64,000 nucleotides of DNA from Ruminococcus sp. XPD3002 (GTDB taxonomy: Bacteria > Bacillota > Clostridia > Oscillospirales > Ruminococcaceae): positions 1 through 64,000 of the forward strand of contig FPJT01000010.1 of the NCBI GenBank assembly GCA_900119535.1. Direction: 5' to 3'. The notes beneath the pieces were generated by a model. It saw only the letters and a program-made list of their open reading frames with translations. It searched no databases and was not told the origin of the DNA. Position numbers and translations under genes: made by a program. Numbering within the stretch: position 1 is the first letter of the stretch; each line of letters opens with the position of its first letter. This document shows, piece by piece, positions 1 to 9,353 of this stretch.

Positions 1-125
1 CTGAATGTCCTTGCAGATACGCAGATCTGATCTGCTCCCTGCATATCGGACAATTATATCATAACGCTTCGCTTTTATGATATAATGAATGCAAAGCATT
101 AGTATACATTTAAAGGAGAATAACG

Positions 126-854
126 ATGTTCAACGGTTTTTCGCAGGATGCGCTGGATTTCCTGCTTGGTATAAGGATAAACAACAACAAGGAGTGGTTC
201 GAGGCGCACAAGAAGATATACACCGAGAAGGTACAGGCTCCGCTGAAGGAGCTCTGCGAGGAGATAGCCGAACCCTATAACGGTGAGGGCATGATGCACA
301 AGGCATGCAGGATATACCGTGATGCAGGCTTTCCGCCTTATCTTCACTACCGCGACGCAATGTGGTTCGTGATACGTCACGAGGCGCTTTACTGGAACAG
401 GACTCCCTGTCTTTACTTTGAGATATCACCCGAGGGCGCAGAATTCGGCTTTGGCATACCCAAGCCCGAAGCATCAGTAATGGAGCGTTTCCGCGCACAG
501 CTTGCAGAGGATCCCGCAAAGTTCAGAGCCATAGCGGAGTCGGTCAGAAAGGCAGGCATAACCATAAGCGGAGAGCAATACAAGCGCAAAAAGCCCTGTC
601 CCGTGGCGGAAGCTGAGGAATACTGGCAGTTCAGAAGCATGACGGCGGCTGTGAAGGTAACGGACACAGAGGAGCTTTTCTCACGCCGCCTTGCAGAGCA
701 TATAGCCGGGGTATTCAACGCAGTTCAGCCCCTTTACGACATATTCCGCGAACTGGTTGAGATAAACACGCTTGCAAAGGCCATAGAAAAAGAAGCTGTA
801 CTTGTACCCGAGAAAGAAACGGTAAAAGCTCCCGACGTAGAATTCATGTGGTAA
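126..854 (+). CDS. DUF2461 family protein
   Basis: A 242-residue protein whose opening (FNGFSQDALDFLLGIRINNNKEWFEAHK) matches my recollection of the DUF2461/TIGR02453 family, in which an N-terminal 'F..L..NN.KEWF..n' motif is diagnostic. Length is usual for the family. The biochemical role of the family is not established. The start is supported by an AAAGGAG ribosome binding site at 112-118 and a TATAAT -10 box at 81-86. It is monocistronic, on the opposite strand to the next gene. Family call good, function unknown. Confidence 0.8.
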   Translation: MFNGFSQDALDFLLGIRINNNKEWFEAHKKIYTEKVQAPLKELCEEIAEPYNGEGMMHKACRIYRDAGFPPYLHYRDAMWFVIRHEALYWNRTPCLYFEISPEGAEFGFGIPKPEASVMERFRAQLAEDPAKFRAIAESVRKAGITISGEQYKRKKPCPVAEAEEYWQFRSMTAAVKVTDTEELFSRRLAEHIAGVFNAVQPLYDIFRELVEINTLAKAIEKEAVLVPEKETVKAPDVEFMW

Positions 855-1142
855 ACAACAAGACCGCTCACCGCCCAAAAATTACCGTTCGCCGAAAAGC
901 ACTTGAAAAAGCTTCAATTGGCTGATATACTTATACATGGCGGAAGAAACCTCCGTCGAATTGATACTCCAATAAAGCCTTGCCAAAAACATTTCAATAT
1001 AATTACAGCAACAATTTTACTACATTCTTACTATGTTGACTCAGCTGCACATTATCAAACATTTTCCCTATCGATCCATTTCAGGCAAGGTTTTGTCGGA
1101 GTATCATAACCATCCGCTTTTTTTCATGGTTTATAAAAAATT
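855..1142. other. non-coding gap, no gene seen
   Basis: This 288-base stretch between two convergent genes has no ORF with a ribosome binding site, no tRNA and no clear repeat. Short ORFs here have no recognisable features. The only structured part is the terminator at its right end. Confidence 0.5.
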
Positions 1143-1170
1143 AAGGCGATACCGAACACGGTACCGCCGC
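1143..1170 (-). terminator. intrinsic terminator
   Basis: An inverted repeat, GGCGATACCG pairing imperfectly with CGGTACCGCC, is followed on the minus strand by an A/T-rich tract rich in T and on the plus strand by a T run. It lies just beyond the stop of the CPCC gene, so it probably ends that transcript. Confidence 0.6.
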
Positions 1171-1175
1171 TTTTT

Positions 1176-1802
1176 TTATATGTCTGAGTCATCGGGTTCG
1201 TGGACAATGCCGCTGACTTCTTCCGCAGTAGGCATACGGGTGAAGGGTATCGCCTTTTCATCACATGCGCCGTATCTGAGGAAATTCTCCCTTGCCTCTC
1301 TGAGGCAGACTCTGTTTGCACCGCCTGCAAGCTCGGGATCCTTATTCTGTGATCTGTCGTCCTCCCAGAAGCAAACTTCGCAAATGCCGTAGCTTCCGTT
1401 AGGCTCGTCCATTGTGTAGTAGCCGCAGCAGGGACACTTATACTTCTTGGTAAGTCCTGCTGTAAGTTTATCGGCAATAGCAGTCCATCTTTCTTCGGGA
1501 CAGCTGCGGACAGTCTCCACGACTTCGGAAATATCACTGTCACTGCGCTTTTCCAGCTCGGAGAGATACTTAAGAGCGCAGTCGTAAGCCTCAGAGGCGC
1601 TGAAATTATCGGAGGATGATATATCCTCCATTATCTCCATAAATTCGTTATAATAAGCGGGATCGGCAGTTTTTCCGTCCGTCCAGAGATAGGGATCAAC
1701 GGAACTGATATACTGTATATATTCTTCCGATCTGTCGCTGTTATTCTCAAACTCCTCATACAGAAGAGAATACAGTGCTAAAAGTATCTGATACTTTGTC
1801 AT
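1176..1802 (-). CDS. CPCC family cysteine-rich protein
   Basis: A 208-residue protein. Residues about 120-165 hold a zinc-ribbon-like block: CPCCGYYTM, then CEVCFWEDD, then a tail with GGANRVCLREARENF. This is the pattern of the CPCC cysteine-rich domain family (often C-terminal in small bacterial proteins of unknown function). The N-terminal 110 residues are acidic and helical and I do not recognise them. It sits 11 bases downstream of the glycan-export ATPase gene on the same strand, so it could be the last gene of that operon, although its function need not be related. Zinc binding is inferred from the paired cysteines. Confidence 0.75.
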   Translation of the reverse strand: MTKYQILLALYSLLYEEFENNSDRSEEYIQYISSVDPYLWTDGKTADPAYYNEFMEIMEDISSSDNFSASEAYDCALKYLSELEKRSDSDISEVVETVRSCPEERWTAIADKLTAGLTKKYKCPCCGYYTMDEPNGSYGICEVCFWEDDRSQNKDPELAGGANRVCLREARENFLRYGACDEKAIPFTRMPTAEEVSGIVHEPDDSDI

Positions 1803-1813
1803 TTCCGAACCTC

Positions 1814-2551
1814 CTATTTGGTTTTGAGGAATGCCTCATACTTATCACAGATCTCTTTGGTATCGCCGAATGCTATCTGTTTTCCCTTATCGAGCCACAG
1901 AACCTTTGTTGCCATACGTCTTATCTGCGAGATAGAGTGTGAAACAAGAAGCGTTGTAGCACCGCCCTTGATGATCTCGAACATCTTGTCCTCGCTCTTT
2001 TTTCTGAATGCGCCGTCGCCTACCGAAAGGACCTCGTCGAGAATGAGTATCTCGGGTTTTACAAGGCAGGCAATGGAGAAGGCGAGTCTTGATTTCATAC
2101 CTGAAGACAGGTGAGAGAACTTTCTGTCCTCGAAGTCCTGAAGCTCGGCGAAATCGATGATGCTCTTATAGGTCTCGTTCATGAATTCTCTTGTATATCC
2201 CAGCATAGCGCCGCGGAGGAAGGTATTCTCCTTTACGGTAAGGTCTCCGTCGAAGCCCGTACCGAGTTCAAGGAGGGAAGCGATGCTTCCGTTTACAGCC
2301 ATAGTGCCGTTAGTGGGACGCATGATTCCTGATATTACCTTCAGCAGAGTTGATTTGCCTGCGCCGTTCGAGCCGACTATACCGAGAAGCTCGCCCTCAT
2401 CAAGGGAGAAGGTAACGTGGTCCACAGCAAGGAATTCCTTCTGGGTATAGGTACCTTTTATTTTCTGGATGATAACGTCCTTAAGGCCAACATTGGAGAA
2501 GTCTCCGACGATGTATGATACCGAAACGTCGTTAAGTTCGATCTTGCTCAT
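1814..2551 (-). CDS. polysaccharide export ABC transporter, ATP-binding subunit
   Basis: A 245-residue ATPase of the TagH/Wzt/RfbB class that powers export of teichoic-acid or O-antigen-like polymers. It shows Walker A GSNGAGKST, signature LSSGMKSRL, Walker B EILILDEVLSVGD and the switch histidine in LLVSHS. The N-terminal region is the extended form typical of this subclass, but the C-terminal polymer-binding domain of long Wzt proteins is absent. It follows its permease gene by 11 bases. Together they form the exporter of the glycan built by the upstream glycosyltransferases. Confidence 0.9.
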   Translation of the reverse strand: MSKIELNDVSVSYIVGDFSNVGLKDVIIQKIKGTYTQKEFLAVDHVTFSLDEGELLGIVGSNGAGKSTLLKVISGIMRPTNGTMAVNGSIASLLELGTGFDGDLTVKENTFLRGAMLGYTREFMNETYKSIIDFAELQDFEDRKFSHLSSGMKSRLAFSIACLVKPEILILDEVLSVGDGAFRKKSEDKMFEIIKGGATTLLVSHSISQIRRMATKVLWLDKGKQIAFGDTKEICDKYEAFLKTK

Positions 2552-2563
2552 TTTTGTCCCCCA

Positions 2564-3352
2564 TTACATATAGTACATGAATTTATAGTTGTATTTCTTG
2601 TATATAAGCGCACCTATCGCAAGCGCTCCGAAAGCGTATATCAGGCAGAGTGCGTGGGTAGCAAGTCCGGGGATATAGCCGTCGAGTACTATATGACGCA
2701 TATAGGTTATATACACGTAAAGCGGATTGAGGTAGAAAAGTCTCTGGATATTCTCGGGGTATGAATCTGTGTAGTAGAATATAGCCGAGAGGTACATCAG
2801 CATGAGGGTGAAGATATCATAGAGATACTGGATATCCTTGAAGATAACGAACAGTGCCGAGAGGATGAATCCGCATCCGATGTTGAAAATGATAAGGCAC
2901 ACTATCGGATACAGCAGCATAAGGAACCTGAAATGGAACACCACTCCGTCCACTGCGGCGAACACCAAGAATATTATCAGCGTCAGACCGAAGTTGATTA
3001 GCGAGGCGACGTTTTTGGATAACAGGAACATATACTTCGGCAGGTTTATCTTGGTAATGATGCCTGCATTCTGCATGAGCGAGTTCATACCGCCGTTGGT
3101 AGAGTCCTTGAAGAATGAGTAGGTAAGGTTTCCTGCAAAGAGGTAGATAGTGTAGTGCGGTTTATGCTGTCCGAAGAAGTGGGTGAATACAACGCTCATT
3201 ACGAGAAGCTGCATAAGGGGAGAAATAAGGCTCCACAGCATACCGAGCACGGTTCGCTTGTATTTTTTCTTGAAATCACGTTTTACAAGTTCCTCGAACA
3301 GGAACTTGTGTTTTTTAAGCTGAACTATCTGTGATCTGATAGCTTCGATCAT
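2564..3352 (-). CDS. polysaccharide export ABC transporter, permease subunit
   Basis: A 262-residue integral membrane protein of the ABC-2 type (TagG/Wzm family). The N-terminus has the family's RDFKKKYKRTVLGMLWSLISPL segment, followed by about six hydrophobic helices. It forms the membrane channel for lipid-linked surface polysaccharide together with the ATPase directly downstream. It is 17 bases after the large glycosyltransferase gene, in a tight operon reading leftward from about 7.83 kb. Confidence 0.9.
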   Translation of the reverse strand: MIEAIRSQIVQLKKHKFLFEELVKRDFKKKYKRTVLGMLWSLISPLMQLLVMSVVFTHFFGQHKPHYTIYLFAGNLTYSFFKDSTNGGMNSLMQNAGIITKINLPKYMFLLSKNVASLINFGLTLIIFLVFAAVDGVVFHFRFLMLLYPIVCLIIFNIGCGFILSALFVIFKDIQYLYDIFTLMLMYLSAIFYYTDSYPENIQRLFYLNPLYVYITYMRHIVLDGYIPGLATHALCLIYAFGALAIGALIYKKYNYKFMYYM

Positions 3353-3369
3353 ATTTGTCTGTCCTTTCT

Positions 3370-5823
3370 TTATTCGGGGATGCTTTCTTCCGTAAATACT
3401 ACGGGTACAGTTTTTTCTGCGGCATTCACGCTGTTTTTCAGTCTTGCTCTTACGTTTAAGAACAGTTCCTTATCCTCGGGAAGAGTGTCGGGAAGCGTAA
3501 ATGAAGCGGTACTGTGATTCAGTCTCGGTTTAAGCTGGACTGTTCTTGCGAAATGAACACCGCCGTTTTCGTCCACAAGTTTTATCTCTATACATACGGG
3601 AACGATATTGGCTGCACATATGCGTGAACGTGCAACGCTGATTTTCAGGCGGTTCAGAAGAGTTCTGCTGAGCTGAACATAGCAGGGTACTCCCAGCTCG
3701 GGGACTTCCGCACTTTTTCCGAAGTATACCGATACAGAGGGGAATTCGCTGTATTTGTCCTCATACTCGTTCTCATAGAGTGCTGAACGCCTCTTTGCTT
3801 CATTGTGTTCTGCCCTGTATTTCAGTGCGATAAGGACCTTGTCGGCGTTATCGTTCAGAACGCGTTCTCTGTTTGTAAAGCGTCTGCCAAATTTACCGAA
3901 GACTTTTCCGCTTGCATAGTGATCCTCATAGAAGTTCTCGAATATGAGATCGGACTGTATAACGCCCTTGTCGTCGCCGCCTACAGGAGGCCATGAAAGC
4001 GTTACATAGGGCTTTGGTTCATACTGCTCACGATGCTCTGCGGCAATGTAGTTGAAGTAAGTGCTCCATTCGTCATAGCCCTTGCGAATGATATCGGGAT
4101 AGCGGCTTATCAGCTCATTGTACCAGACCTTGTTGATGAGCTGAGGCTGATGCGATGAGTACTGAAGTGTGGGATAGCCGTGTTTTTTAAGGAATCCCAG
4201 TGTACGGAAGTGGCAGAAATCGTAGCTGAACAGGTCTGTTATATTATAGTGCCACTTGCTGATATCCGAGAAATAGTAGCCGATATATCTGCCGTCCTTG
4301 TAGAAGACCTCCTCGGTCATGGGTTTAAGCGGACGGTAATCGTCATCACACATTATGAACTCGTCGTCTATAGCATCCTGCTGCATAGCAAGACAGCGCA
4401 GGAAGAAGTTACGTGTTGAGTGGTCGGGAGGAAGTGTATTTTCCCCGAGAAGCTCATCATCGGTGATAGTGGTGAGCTTTAGTCTGCCGTCGTAGTTTTT
4501 GTGCATATACTCCGCCATGAAGTCGGGACAGCACACCACAAGCTCGGTGATAAAGGGCATGAATTCCTCGATGAACGGGAGAGTTTCAAGGATAGGTGCA
4601 GGTCTTGCAGAGAGGAACACAACCTGTTTCACGGGTTTATGCTCAAAGTGCTGTTCCCTGCCTTCGCCAAGTAGGAAGCTCTCCATTTCTCTTGCGGAAT
4701 CGCTCCAGCGGGGAGGCTGATACTCCTCAGCGATACGTCGGCGTTTTTCCGTATAGAGTCCGTTATCATCGGCGTATTTTTTAACTATGCCTGAAAGCTG
4801 ATCCGCATTATCGGGATCGAAGTAATCGCAGAAGTCTCCGCCCACCTCACGCATAACGGGTATATCGGAACAAGCTATCGGTATACCGTTTATGAGCGCC
4901 TCAATGGTAGGAAGTCCGTAACCCTCGGTATATGAGGGGAACACCACCATGAATGCCTTCTTGTAGAGATAATCGAGAGTAGCATCGTTTACTCCCGAAA
5001 GGACGTATATACCCTTGTTGTACTTCTTGTTGGTCTTTATGCGTTCGAGGAAGCTTTCCATTTCCCAGCCTATCCTGCCGACTATGATAACATCGATGTC
5101 CATATCGGCGATCTGCTTTTCGTAAGCCTCTACCAGCACCTTCTGATTCTTTCTCGGCTCGACTGTACCCACAGTGAGAAGGAATCTTCTTCCCTCGGTT
5201 ATCTCCTCAACATAGGGATCAAGCTCGTCATCGGGATCGATGCTGTTTTTTCCCGTGAAGAAGTCCGCACCGAGACCTATCTTGTATATAGGCTTTTCAG
5301 CCATACCCATTTCGCCGAAGAGCTTTCTCAGGTCCTGACGCACAGCGTCGGTATTCACGAGTATCTCGCTGGCATAGGTCATATGTGCGGTAAGGAACTC
5401 CATGAACCTTACGAGAGTCTGTCCCACCATGTACTGTGGATAGCGTATAGGTATTATATCGTATATAAGCGGAACTATGCGTATCTGACGTGCTTTCAGT
5501 CTCGGCAGGAGCCAGCTTCTGTTGGGAAGGGTATGCCATGCGCTGTTGGCATCGAAAAACACCGAACCGCTTTCCAGTTCATCCGCAGGGATGTACTGTT
5601 CTGTATAGCACTTCTTCTTGTCCTCCATCATACCGTTGGCGCCAAGAAGGAAGATATCGTTATCAATGATACAGTAAGCGTGTTTACGGGGATCGTATGA
5701 GAGAAGTCTCAGGTCCACGCCGTCGCGGATGAATTTCACCGCTATCTCGCTTACAACTCGTGATATACCTGTATACCTTTCAAGCTCGGGTATATTGGTT
5801 ATATCTATATATACAGGCTTCAT
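3370..5823 (-). CDS. bidomain glycosyltransferase: GT4 plus Stealth-like module
   Basis: An 817-residue protein. Residues about 1-385 form a GT-B family 4 glycosyltransferase, including a donor-site motif FPSYTEGYGLPTIEAL and TVEPRKNQ. From about residue 400 a second module contains STRNFFLRCLAMQQ and an acidic CDDDY motif. That resembles the acidic motif region of Stealth-type sugar-phosphate transferases, or a GT-A fold; this assignment is tentative. The final 150 residues are beta-rich and may bind the glycan. Its start overlaps the stop of the upstream GT4 gene by four bases (ATGA), indicating translational coupling. It probably adds successive residues to an exported surface glycan. Confidence 0.75.
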   Translation of the reverse strand: MKPVYIDITNIPELERYTGISRVVSEIAVKFIRDGVDLRLLSYDPRKHAYCIIDNDIFLLGANGMMEDKKKCYTEQYIPADELESGSVFFDANSAWHTLPNRSWLLPRLKARQIRIVPLIYDIIPIRYPQYMVGQTLVRFMEFLTAHMTYASEILVNTDAVRQDLRKLFGEMGMAEKPIYKIGLGADFFTGKNSIDPDDELDPYVEEITEGRRFLLTVGTVEPRKNQKVLVEAYEKQIADMDIDVIIVGRIGWEMESFLERIKTNKKYNKGIYVLSGVNDATLDYLYKKAFMVVFPSYTEGYGLPTIEALINGIPIACSDIPVMREVGGDFCDYFDPDNADQLSGIVKKYADDNGLYTEKRRRIAEEYQPPRWSDSAREMESFLLGEGREQHFEHKPVKQVVFLSARPAPILETLPFIEEFMPFITELVVCCPDFMAEYMHKNYDGRLKLTTITDDELLGENTLPPDHSTRNFFLRCLAMQQDAIDDEFIMCDDDYRPLKPMTEEVFYKDGRYIGYYFSDISKWHYNITDLFSYDFCHFRTLGFLKKHGYPTLQYSSHQPQLINKVWYNELISRYPDIIRKGYDEWSTYFNYIAAEHREQYEPKPYVTLSWPPVGGDDKGVIQSDLIFENFYEDHYASGKVFGKFGRRFTNRERVLNDNADKVLIALKYRAEHNEAKRRSALYENEYEDKYSEFPSVSVYFGKSAEVPELGVPCYVQLSRTLLNRLKISVARSRICAANIVPVCIEIKLVDENGGVHFARTVQLKPRLNHSTASFTLPDTLPEDKELFLNVRARLKNSVNAAEKTVPVVFTEESIPE

Positions 5824-7313
5824 ACGGGCTGAACACCGCCTTCCGCTTCAGCCTCTAACTCTGCATGTGCAAAGGGGTTGAAAAGTATCCTTGTGCCCTT
5901 GTCCTTTCTGTCCTGAGAATCGACTGCCGAGGATACAAGACGCTTTATGAACTCCTCACGGCCGTATTTTTCGGCTTCGCCGGTCCAGTAAACATAGCCC
6001 TCCTTATCGGGGAGAGAATTGAAACAGCTGATATATACGGTCTCTATCATGCTTGTTACGGACATATCCTTATTGAGAAGCTCTGTTATATCGATAGTTT
6101 CAGAAGAACGCTCCGCACATGCAAGGAGAGCCTCGGGAGTGAAATCCATCGACTTGCCTGCACCCTTCATATTGTCGTCCACTATATCATAGAGATTACG
6201 GTAGCTTTTTTTGTTGTCATCGGGCGAAAGCGGAGGGTACTTATCCATGAAGCTGCGGATATAGTCCTGAAGCTGTCCCTTTATCTTTTCATACTCGAAG
6301 AATTTGAGTCTTTCACGCTGAGCGGATATTATGCTGTTTCTGAGGTTCTCGTCCTTAACGAGCCTGTCGATGACTTTTGAAAGGAACACGGGATCCTTAT
6401 CGTCCACAACAATACCCGAACCGCCCATAGTTTCGGGGACTGCACATGCATCATATGCTATTATCGGAACATCGAAGGTCATGGCCTCCAGCAGAGGAAC
6501 GCAGAATCCCTCGTGCTCGCTCATGCAGAGGAACACATGGGCTGTCTTGTAGATAGCAAGTATCTCTGCGAAGGAGATATGTCCAGGGAAGATAACGTCC
6601 TGAACTCCGAGCTTTGCAACATAGCTTACAAGGTCGGGATAATAAGCGCCGTTCTGTGAAGCGCTTCCCACGAGAATAAGGCGTGAATTGCTGTTGACAT
6701 GCTCCTTATAGTAAGCGAATGCACGGATTATGTCCTCCTGCTTCTTGTTGGGAGCGAGTCGGCCTACGAAAATGATATTGGTAACGCCGTCCGAAAGGCG
6801 CTTTACCATTTTTTCATCGGGAGCCTGTTTATAGTCGTCAAAGGGCACGATAACAGGTATTACTTCTATCTCGCTGGCCTTATATCCCATATCCACCATG
6901 TTGCTCTTGTTGAATTCGGAATCCGCAAGGTATGAAGTGAACTTGCCCTTCATATAGGTCCTCATGTCGATGAGTCCCTGACGGCAGTTCTCGGAAGCGG
7001 CAGGCTGGTCGATATTGAAGAACTCGTATGGAGTTATATTGTGGTATATCATTATCTTGCGGCAGTTCAGATCAGCCGTCATACGGTTAAGGGGATTTCC
7101 GCTTCCCATGTGGTAGATGATGATGTCGTCATCATGGAACTTAGGCGCCTTTTCGAGGGTATAAACGTCCTTTTCCTTTATCTTATCCGATACCGCAGTA
7201 GAGATTATAGCGGTCTTGATGCCCATATCCTCGATAACGTGCTTTATTGCGATAACATCGTTGCCTATGGCATCACCGAAATTGAGAGTTCCGACTATCT
7301 GATATATCTTCAA
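5820..7313 (-). CDS. GT4 glycosyltransferase with C-terminal DUF4214-like domain
   Basis: A 497-residue protein. Residues 1-370 are a GT-B family 4 glycosyltransferase: FVGRLAPNKKQEDIIRAF in the middle and the donor-binding CMSEHEGFCVPLLEAM. Residues about 405-470 (ITELLNKDMSVTSMIETVYISCFNSLPDKEGYVYW) resemble DUF4214, a domain often attached to glycan-acting enzymes and RTX-type proteins. It overlaps both neighbours by four bases, so the three genes are probably translated together. Acceptor and donor sugars cannot be read from sequence. Confidence 0.8.
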   Translation of the reverse strand: MKIYQIVGTLNFGDAIGNDVIAIKHVIEDMGIKTAIISTAVSDKIKEKDVYTLEKAPKFHDDDIIIYHMGSGNPLNRMTADLNCRKIMIYHNITPYEFFNIDQPAASENCRQGLIDMRTYMKGKFTSYLADSEFNKSNMVDMGYKASEIEVIPVIVPFDDYKQAPDEKMVKRLSDGVTNIIFVGRLAPNKKQEDIIRAFAYYKEHVNSNSRLILVGSASQNGAYYPDLVSYVAKLGVQDVIFPGHISFAEILAIYKTAHVFLCMSEHEGFCVPLLEAMTFDVPIIAYDACAVPETMGGSGIVVDDKDPVFLSKVIDRLVKDENLRNSIISAQRERLKFFEYEKIKGQLQDYIRSFMDKYPPLSPDDNKKSYRNLYDIVDDNMKGAGKSMDFTPEALLACAERSSETIDITELLNKDMSVTSMIETVYISCFNSLPDKEGYVYWTGEAEKYGREEFIKRLVSSAVDSQDRKDKGTRILFNPFAHAELEAEAEGGVQPV

Positions 7314-7831
7314 TTATCCGCACCTCCCTTTTCAAGTGCCTCTATCTTCTTTGTGAGTTCTGCTATCTGCATACTCATTTCGTTTATCGTATCACGCTGT
7401 GCACGGAGCTGCTGTTCCATTTCCTTTTCCTTTATGGAGAGGTCAGCCCTGTTGCTGTTGCCCTTGTTGACATAGCCTCTGAGGTGTACGAACAGTCTTG
7501 CCATGTTAAGGTTTATCTCGTTCTGTTCAGCCACAACAGGCAGGAACAGGAACGCCACAAGCTTGCGTATAACGCGCTTTACAGGCAGTACAAGGCGTGA
7601 AAGGCCGCTTCTGTAGGAAGTAAGGTCCTTATAGTATGCCACCTGATTATGACCGAGGAGCATAGAAAGGTCGCCCAGAAACGAGCTTATGCTGAAATTC
7701 GCATCATCGGCTGAATATTTTTCCGTCCAGAAATCGTGGAATGAGAGGATATTACATTCTTCACCCGATTTTTTTGTTTCTTCCCTGACCTCTGCAAGCA
7801 GAGCCTGAACTTCGGGACTGTTCTTATTCAT
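7310..7831 (-). CDS. small coiled-coil protein, first gene of glycan operon
   Basis: A 173-residue protein I do not recognise with certainty. It has an amphipathic segment with hydrophobic stretch LVAFLFLPVVAEQNEINLNMARLF and a C-terminal coiled coil (MEQQLRAQRDTINEMSMQIAELTKKIEALEK). Similar short proteins precede glycosyltransferases in surface polysaccharide loci, where they may act as scaffold or as a remnant of a larger transferase; that is inference. It begins 57 bases downstream of a consensus promoter -10 box and overlaps the next gene by four bases. Confidence 0.6.
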   Translation of the reverse strand: MNKNSPEVQALLAEVREETKKSGEECNILSFHDFWTEKYSADDANFSISSFLGDLSMLLGHNQVAYYKDLTSYRSGLSRLVLPVKRVIRKLVAFLFLPVVAEQNEINLNMARLFVHLRGYVNKGNSNRADLSIKEKEMEQQLRAQRDTINEMSMQIAELTKKIEALEKGGADN

Positions 7832-7888
7832 ATTGACCTCCGAAAAAGTAGTTTTTCGCCGTATTTTCCGTTACGGCATATTCAGTTT

Positions 7889-7917
7889 ATTATAACATAC
7901 ATCTATTATTATGTCAA
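7889..7917 (-). promoter_or_regulatory. sigma-A promoter of the glycan operon
   Basis: On the minus strand a perfect TTGACA (7912-7917) and TATAAT (7889-7894) are separated by 17 bases. It reads into the five-gene surface-glycan cluster. A short GCCGT...ACGGC hairpin lies in the leader. Confidence 0.85.
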
Positions 7918-7931
7918 GAAAAATGCATTTT

Positions 7932-7969
7932 CTCACAAAAAAGCAAAGTCCGGAAACAGCTCCGGACTT
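7932..7969 (-). terminator. terminator downstream of birA
   Basis: AAGTCCGGA pairs with TCCGGACTT around a six-base loop, and on the minus strand is followed by TGCTTTTTT. It lies 11 bases after the birA stop. Confidence 0.85.
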
Positions 7970-7980
7970 CTCGGTGTATT

Positions 7981-8964
7981 TTATTCGCTTATCCTGCACA
8001 GGTTAGCCTCTCCCGAACCCAGATGGCGCTCTGTTCCGTCGGAGGTGCGGACTATGAGGTTTGCATTATCGTCAATGCCTATGGCTTCGGCAGTTATGAC
8101 CTCGTTTCCTACGGTTGCGGTCACAGTATGTCCCGTCAGTATCTCCCGGCGGCGGTATTCCGCAAGGAATTCCCTGCTTTCAAGCTCTCCGAGAACCCTT
8201 TCGAGCCTGTTGACTATCCCGGCACAAAGCCTGTTCCTGTCGGGGATAACGCCCGTTTCATCCTCGATGGACGATGCACGTTTCAGAAGCTCGGCATCGA
8301 AGATATCCTTTACACTGCGGACGTTTATACCTATGCCTATAACAGCATAGTCCATCGACATAGTCTCCATACTCATTGAAGCCTCGGTGAGGATGCCGCA
8401 TATCTTCCTGCCGTTGATGTACAGGTCGTTAACCCACTTGATATCCGTCCTGTGACCGCAAAGCAGTTCAACCGACTCGGCAGCCGCAACTGCCGCAGCA
8501 GTAGTTATCATAGCGGCGGTCTCCGCATCACATTCGGGACGCACGATGACGGACATATAGAGTCCCGTTTCGGGCGGTGAAGAAAAGGTACGTCCGAGCC
8601 TTCCCTTGCCGCCTGTCTGACGGTCGGCTATCACTGTTGTGCCGTGCAAAGCGCCCTGAGATGCAAGCTTTTTGGCGTAGTTGTTAGTGGAGTCCACCTC
8701 GTCCAGCACGATTATTTTTCCCCCGAGAGTCTTTGCGGTAATGCCTGCGGATATGACCTCGGCGGAGAGACGGTTGTTATCCGAGGCAAGTCTGTACCCC
8801 TTTGCTGTTACCGAATCGATGCTGTAGCCCTCAGCCTGAAGGGACTTCACAGCTTTCCAGACCGCATTTCTGCTTACTCCGATACGCTCGGCAAGTGCGG
8901 CACCTGATATGTAATCGCCCTCAGCTTCGGCGAGAGCGTTCAGAAGGTCTTTTTTCACATTCAT
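7981..8964 (-). CDS. birA: bifunctional biotin ligase / biotin operon repressor
   Basis: A 327-residue protein with the two-domain BirA layout. Residues 1-65 are a winged helix (SGAALAERIGVSRNAVWKAVKSLQAEGY) for DNA binding. The ligase domain has the biotinyl-AMP loop TGGKGRLGRTFSSPPETGLYMS, catalytic KWVNDLYINGRKICGIL and a C-terminal SH3-like domain. It activates biotin with ATP and attaches it to carboxylase carrier lysines, and probably represses biotin genes. The start has AAGGAAATC just upstream. It is a single-gene unit with its own terminator. Confidence 0.93.
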   Translation of the reverse strand: MNVKKDLLNALAEAEGDYISGAALAERIGVSRNAVWKAVKSLQAEGYSIDSVTAKGYRLASDNNRLSAEVISAGITAKTLGGKIIVLDEVDSTNNYAKKLASQGALHGTTVIADRQTGGKGRLGRTFSSPPETGLYMSVIVRPECDAETAAMITTAAAVAAAESVELLCGHRTDIKWVNDLYINGRKICGILTEASMSMETMSMDYAVIGIGINVRSVKDIFDAELLKRASSIEDETGVIPDRNRLCAGIVNRLERVLGELESREFLAEYRRREILTGHTVTATVGNEVITAEAIGIDDNANLIVRTSDGTERHLGSGEANLCRISE

Positions 8965-9053
8965 GATTTCCTTGTTAACTCCTCTGTATTCAAATAATTT
9001 CCATAATACATTTTATTACGTTGCGGCGGTTTTGTCAATGGGTTGCTTTGGAC

Positions 9054-9295
9054 AGAAATCAGTAATCAGAAATCAGAAATCAGTAATCAGAGCAGAGAAA
9101 GCAGTGTAGGGGCCGCCTTTGGCGGTCCGTAGGCATACGTACATTTACCCGTAATCCAATTTCAAATCCGTCCCCGTCAGGTGACACATTAATTACGCAT
9201 TCCGCATTCCGAATTAAAAAGAGCGCACACTGTGCGCCCGTACTGCTTTCTGATTTCTGATTTCTAAACTCTCGGCTCTGATTTCTAAACTCGCT
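9054..9295. repeat. intergenic repeat with short TCAGAAATCAG motifs
   Basis: The left side has four to five tandem copies of a CAG(A/T)AATCAG motif (about 9055-9090). The right side has inverted copies as CTGATTTCTGATTTCT (about 9247-9290). Between them lie a CCGCCTTTGGCGG hairpin (9113-9127), an ATTACGCATTCCGCATTCC stretch and a GCGCACACTGTGCGC palindrome (9222-9236). No coding potential. It looks like a dispersed non-coding repeat of the genome, but only one copy is in view. Confidence 0.6.
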
Positions 9296-9353
9296 ATTGC
9301 AATAACGGCAAGAATGTGGTAAAATAAATATACATTTCTGAAGGGAGAACACC

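Noticed and set aside
9054..9295. Insertion sequence
   Set aside because: No transposase reading frame and no clear terminal inverted repeats or target duplication; best described as a short non-coding repeat.
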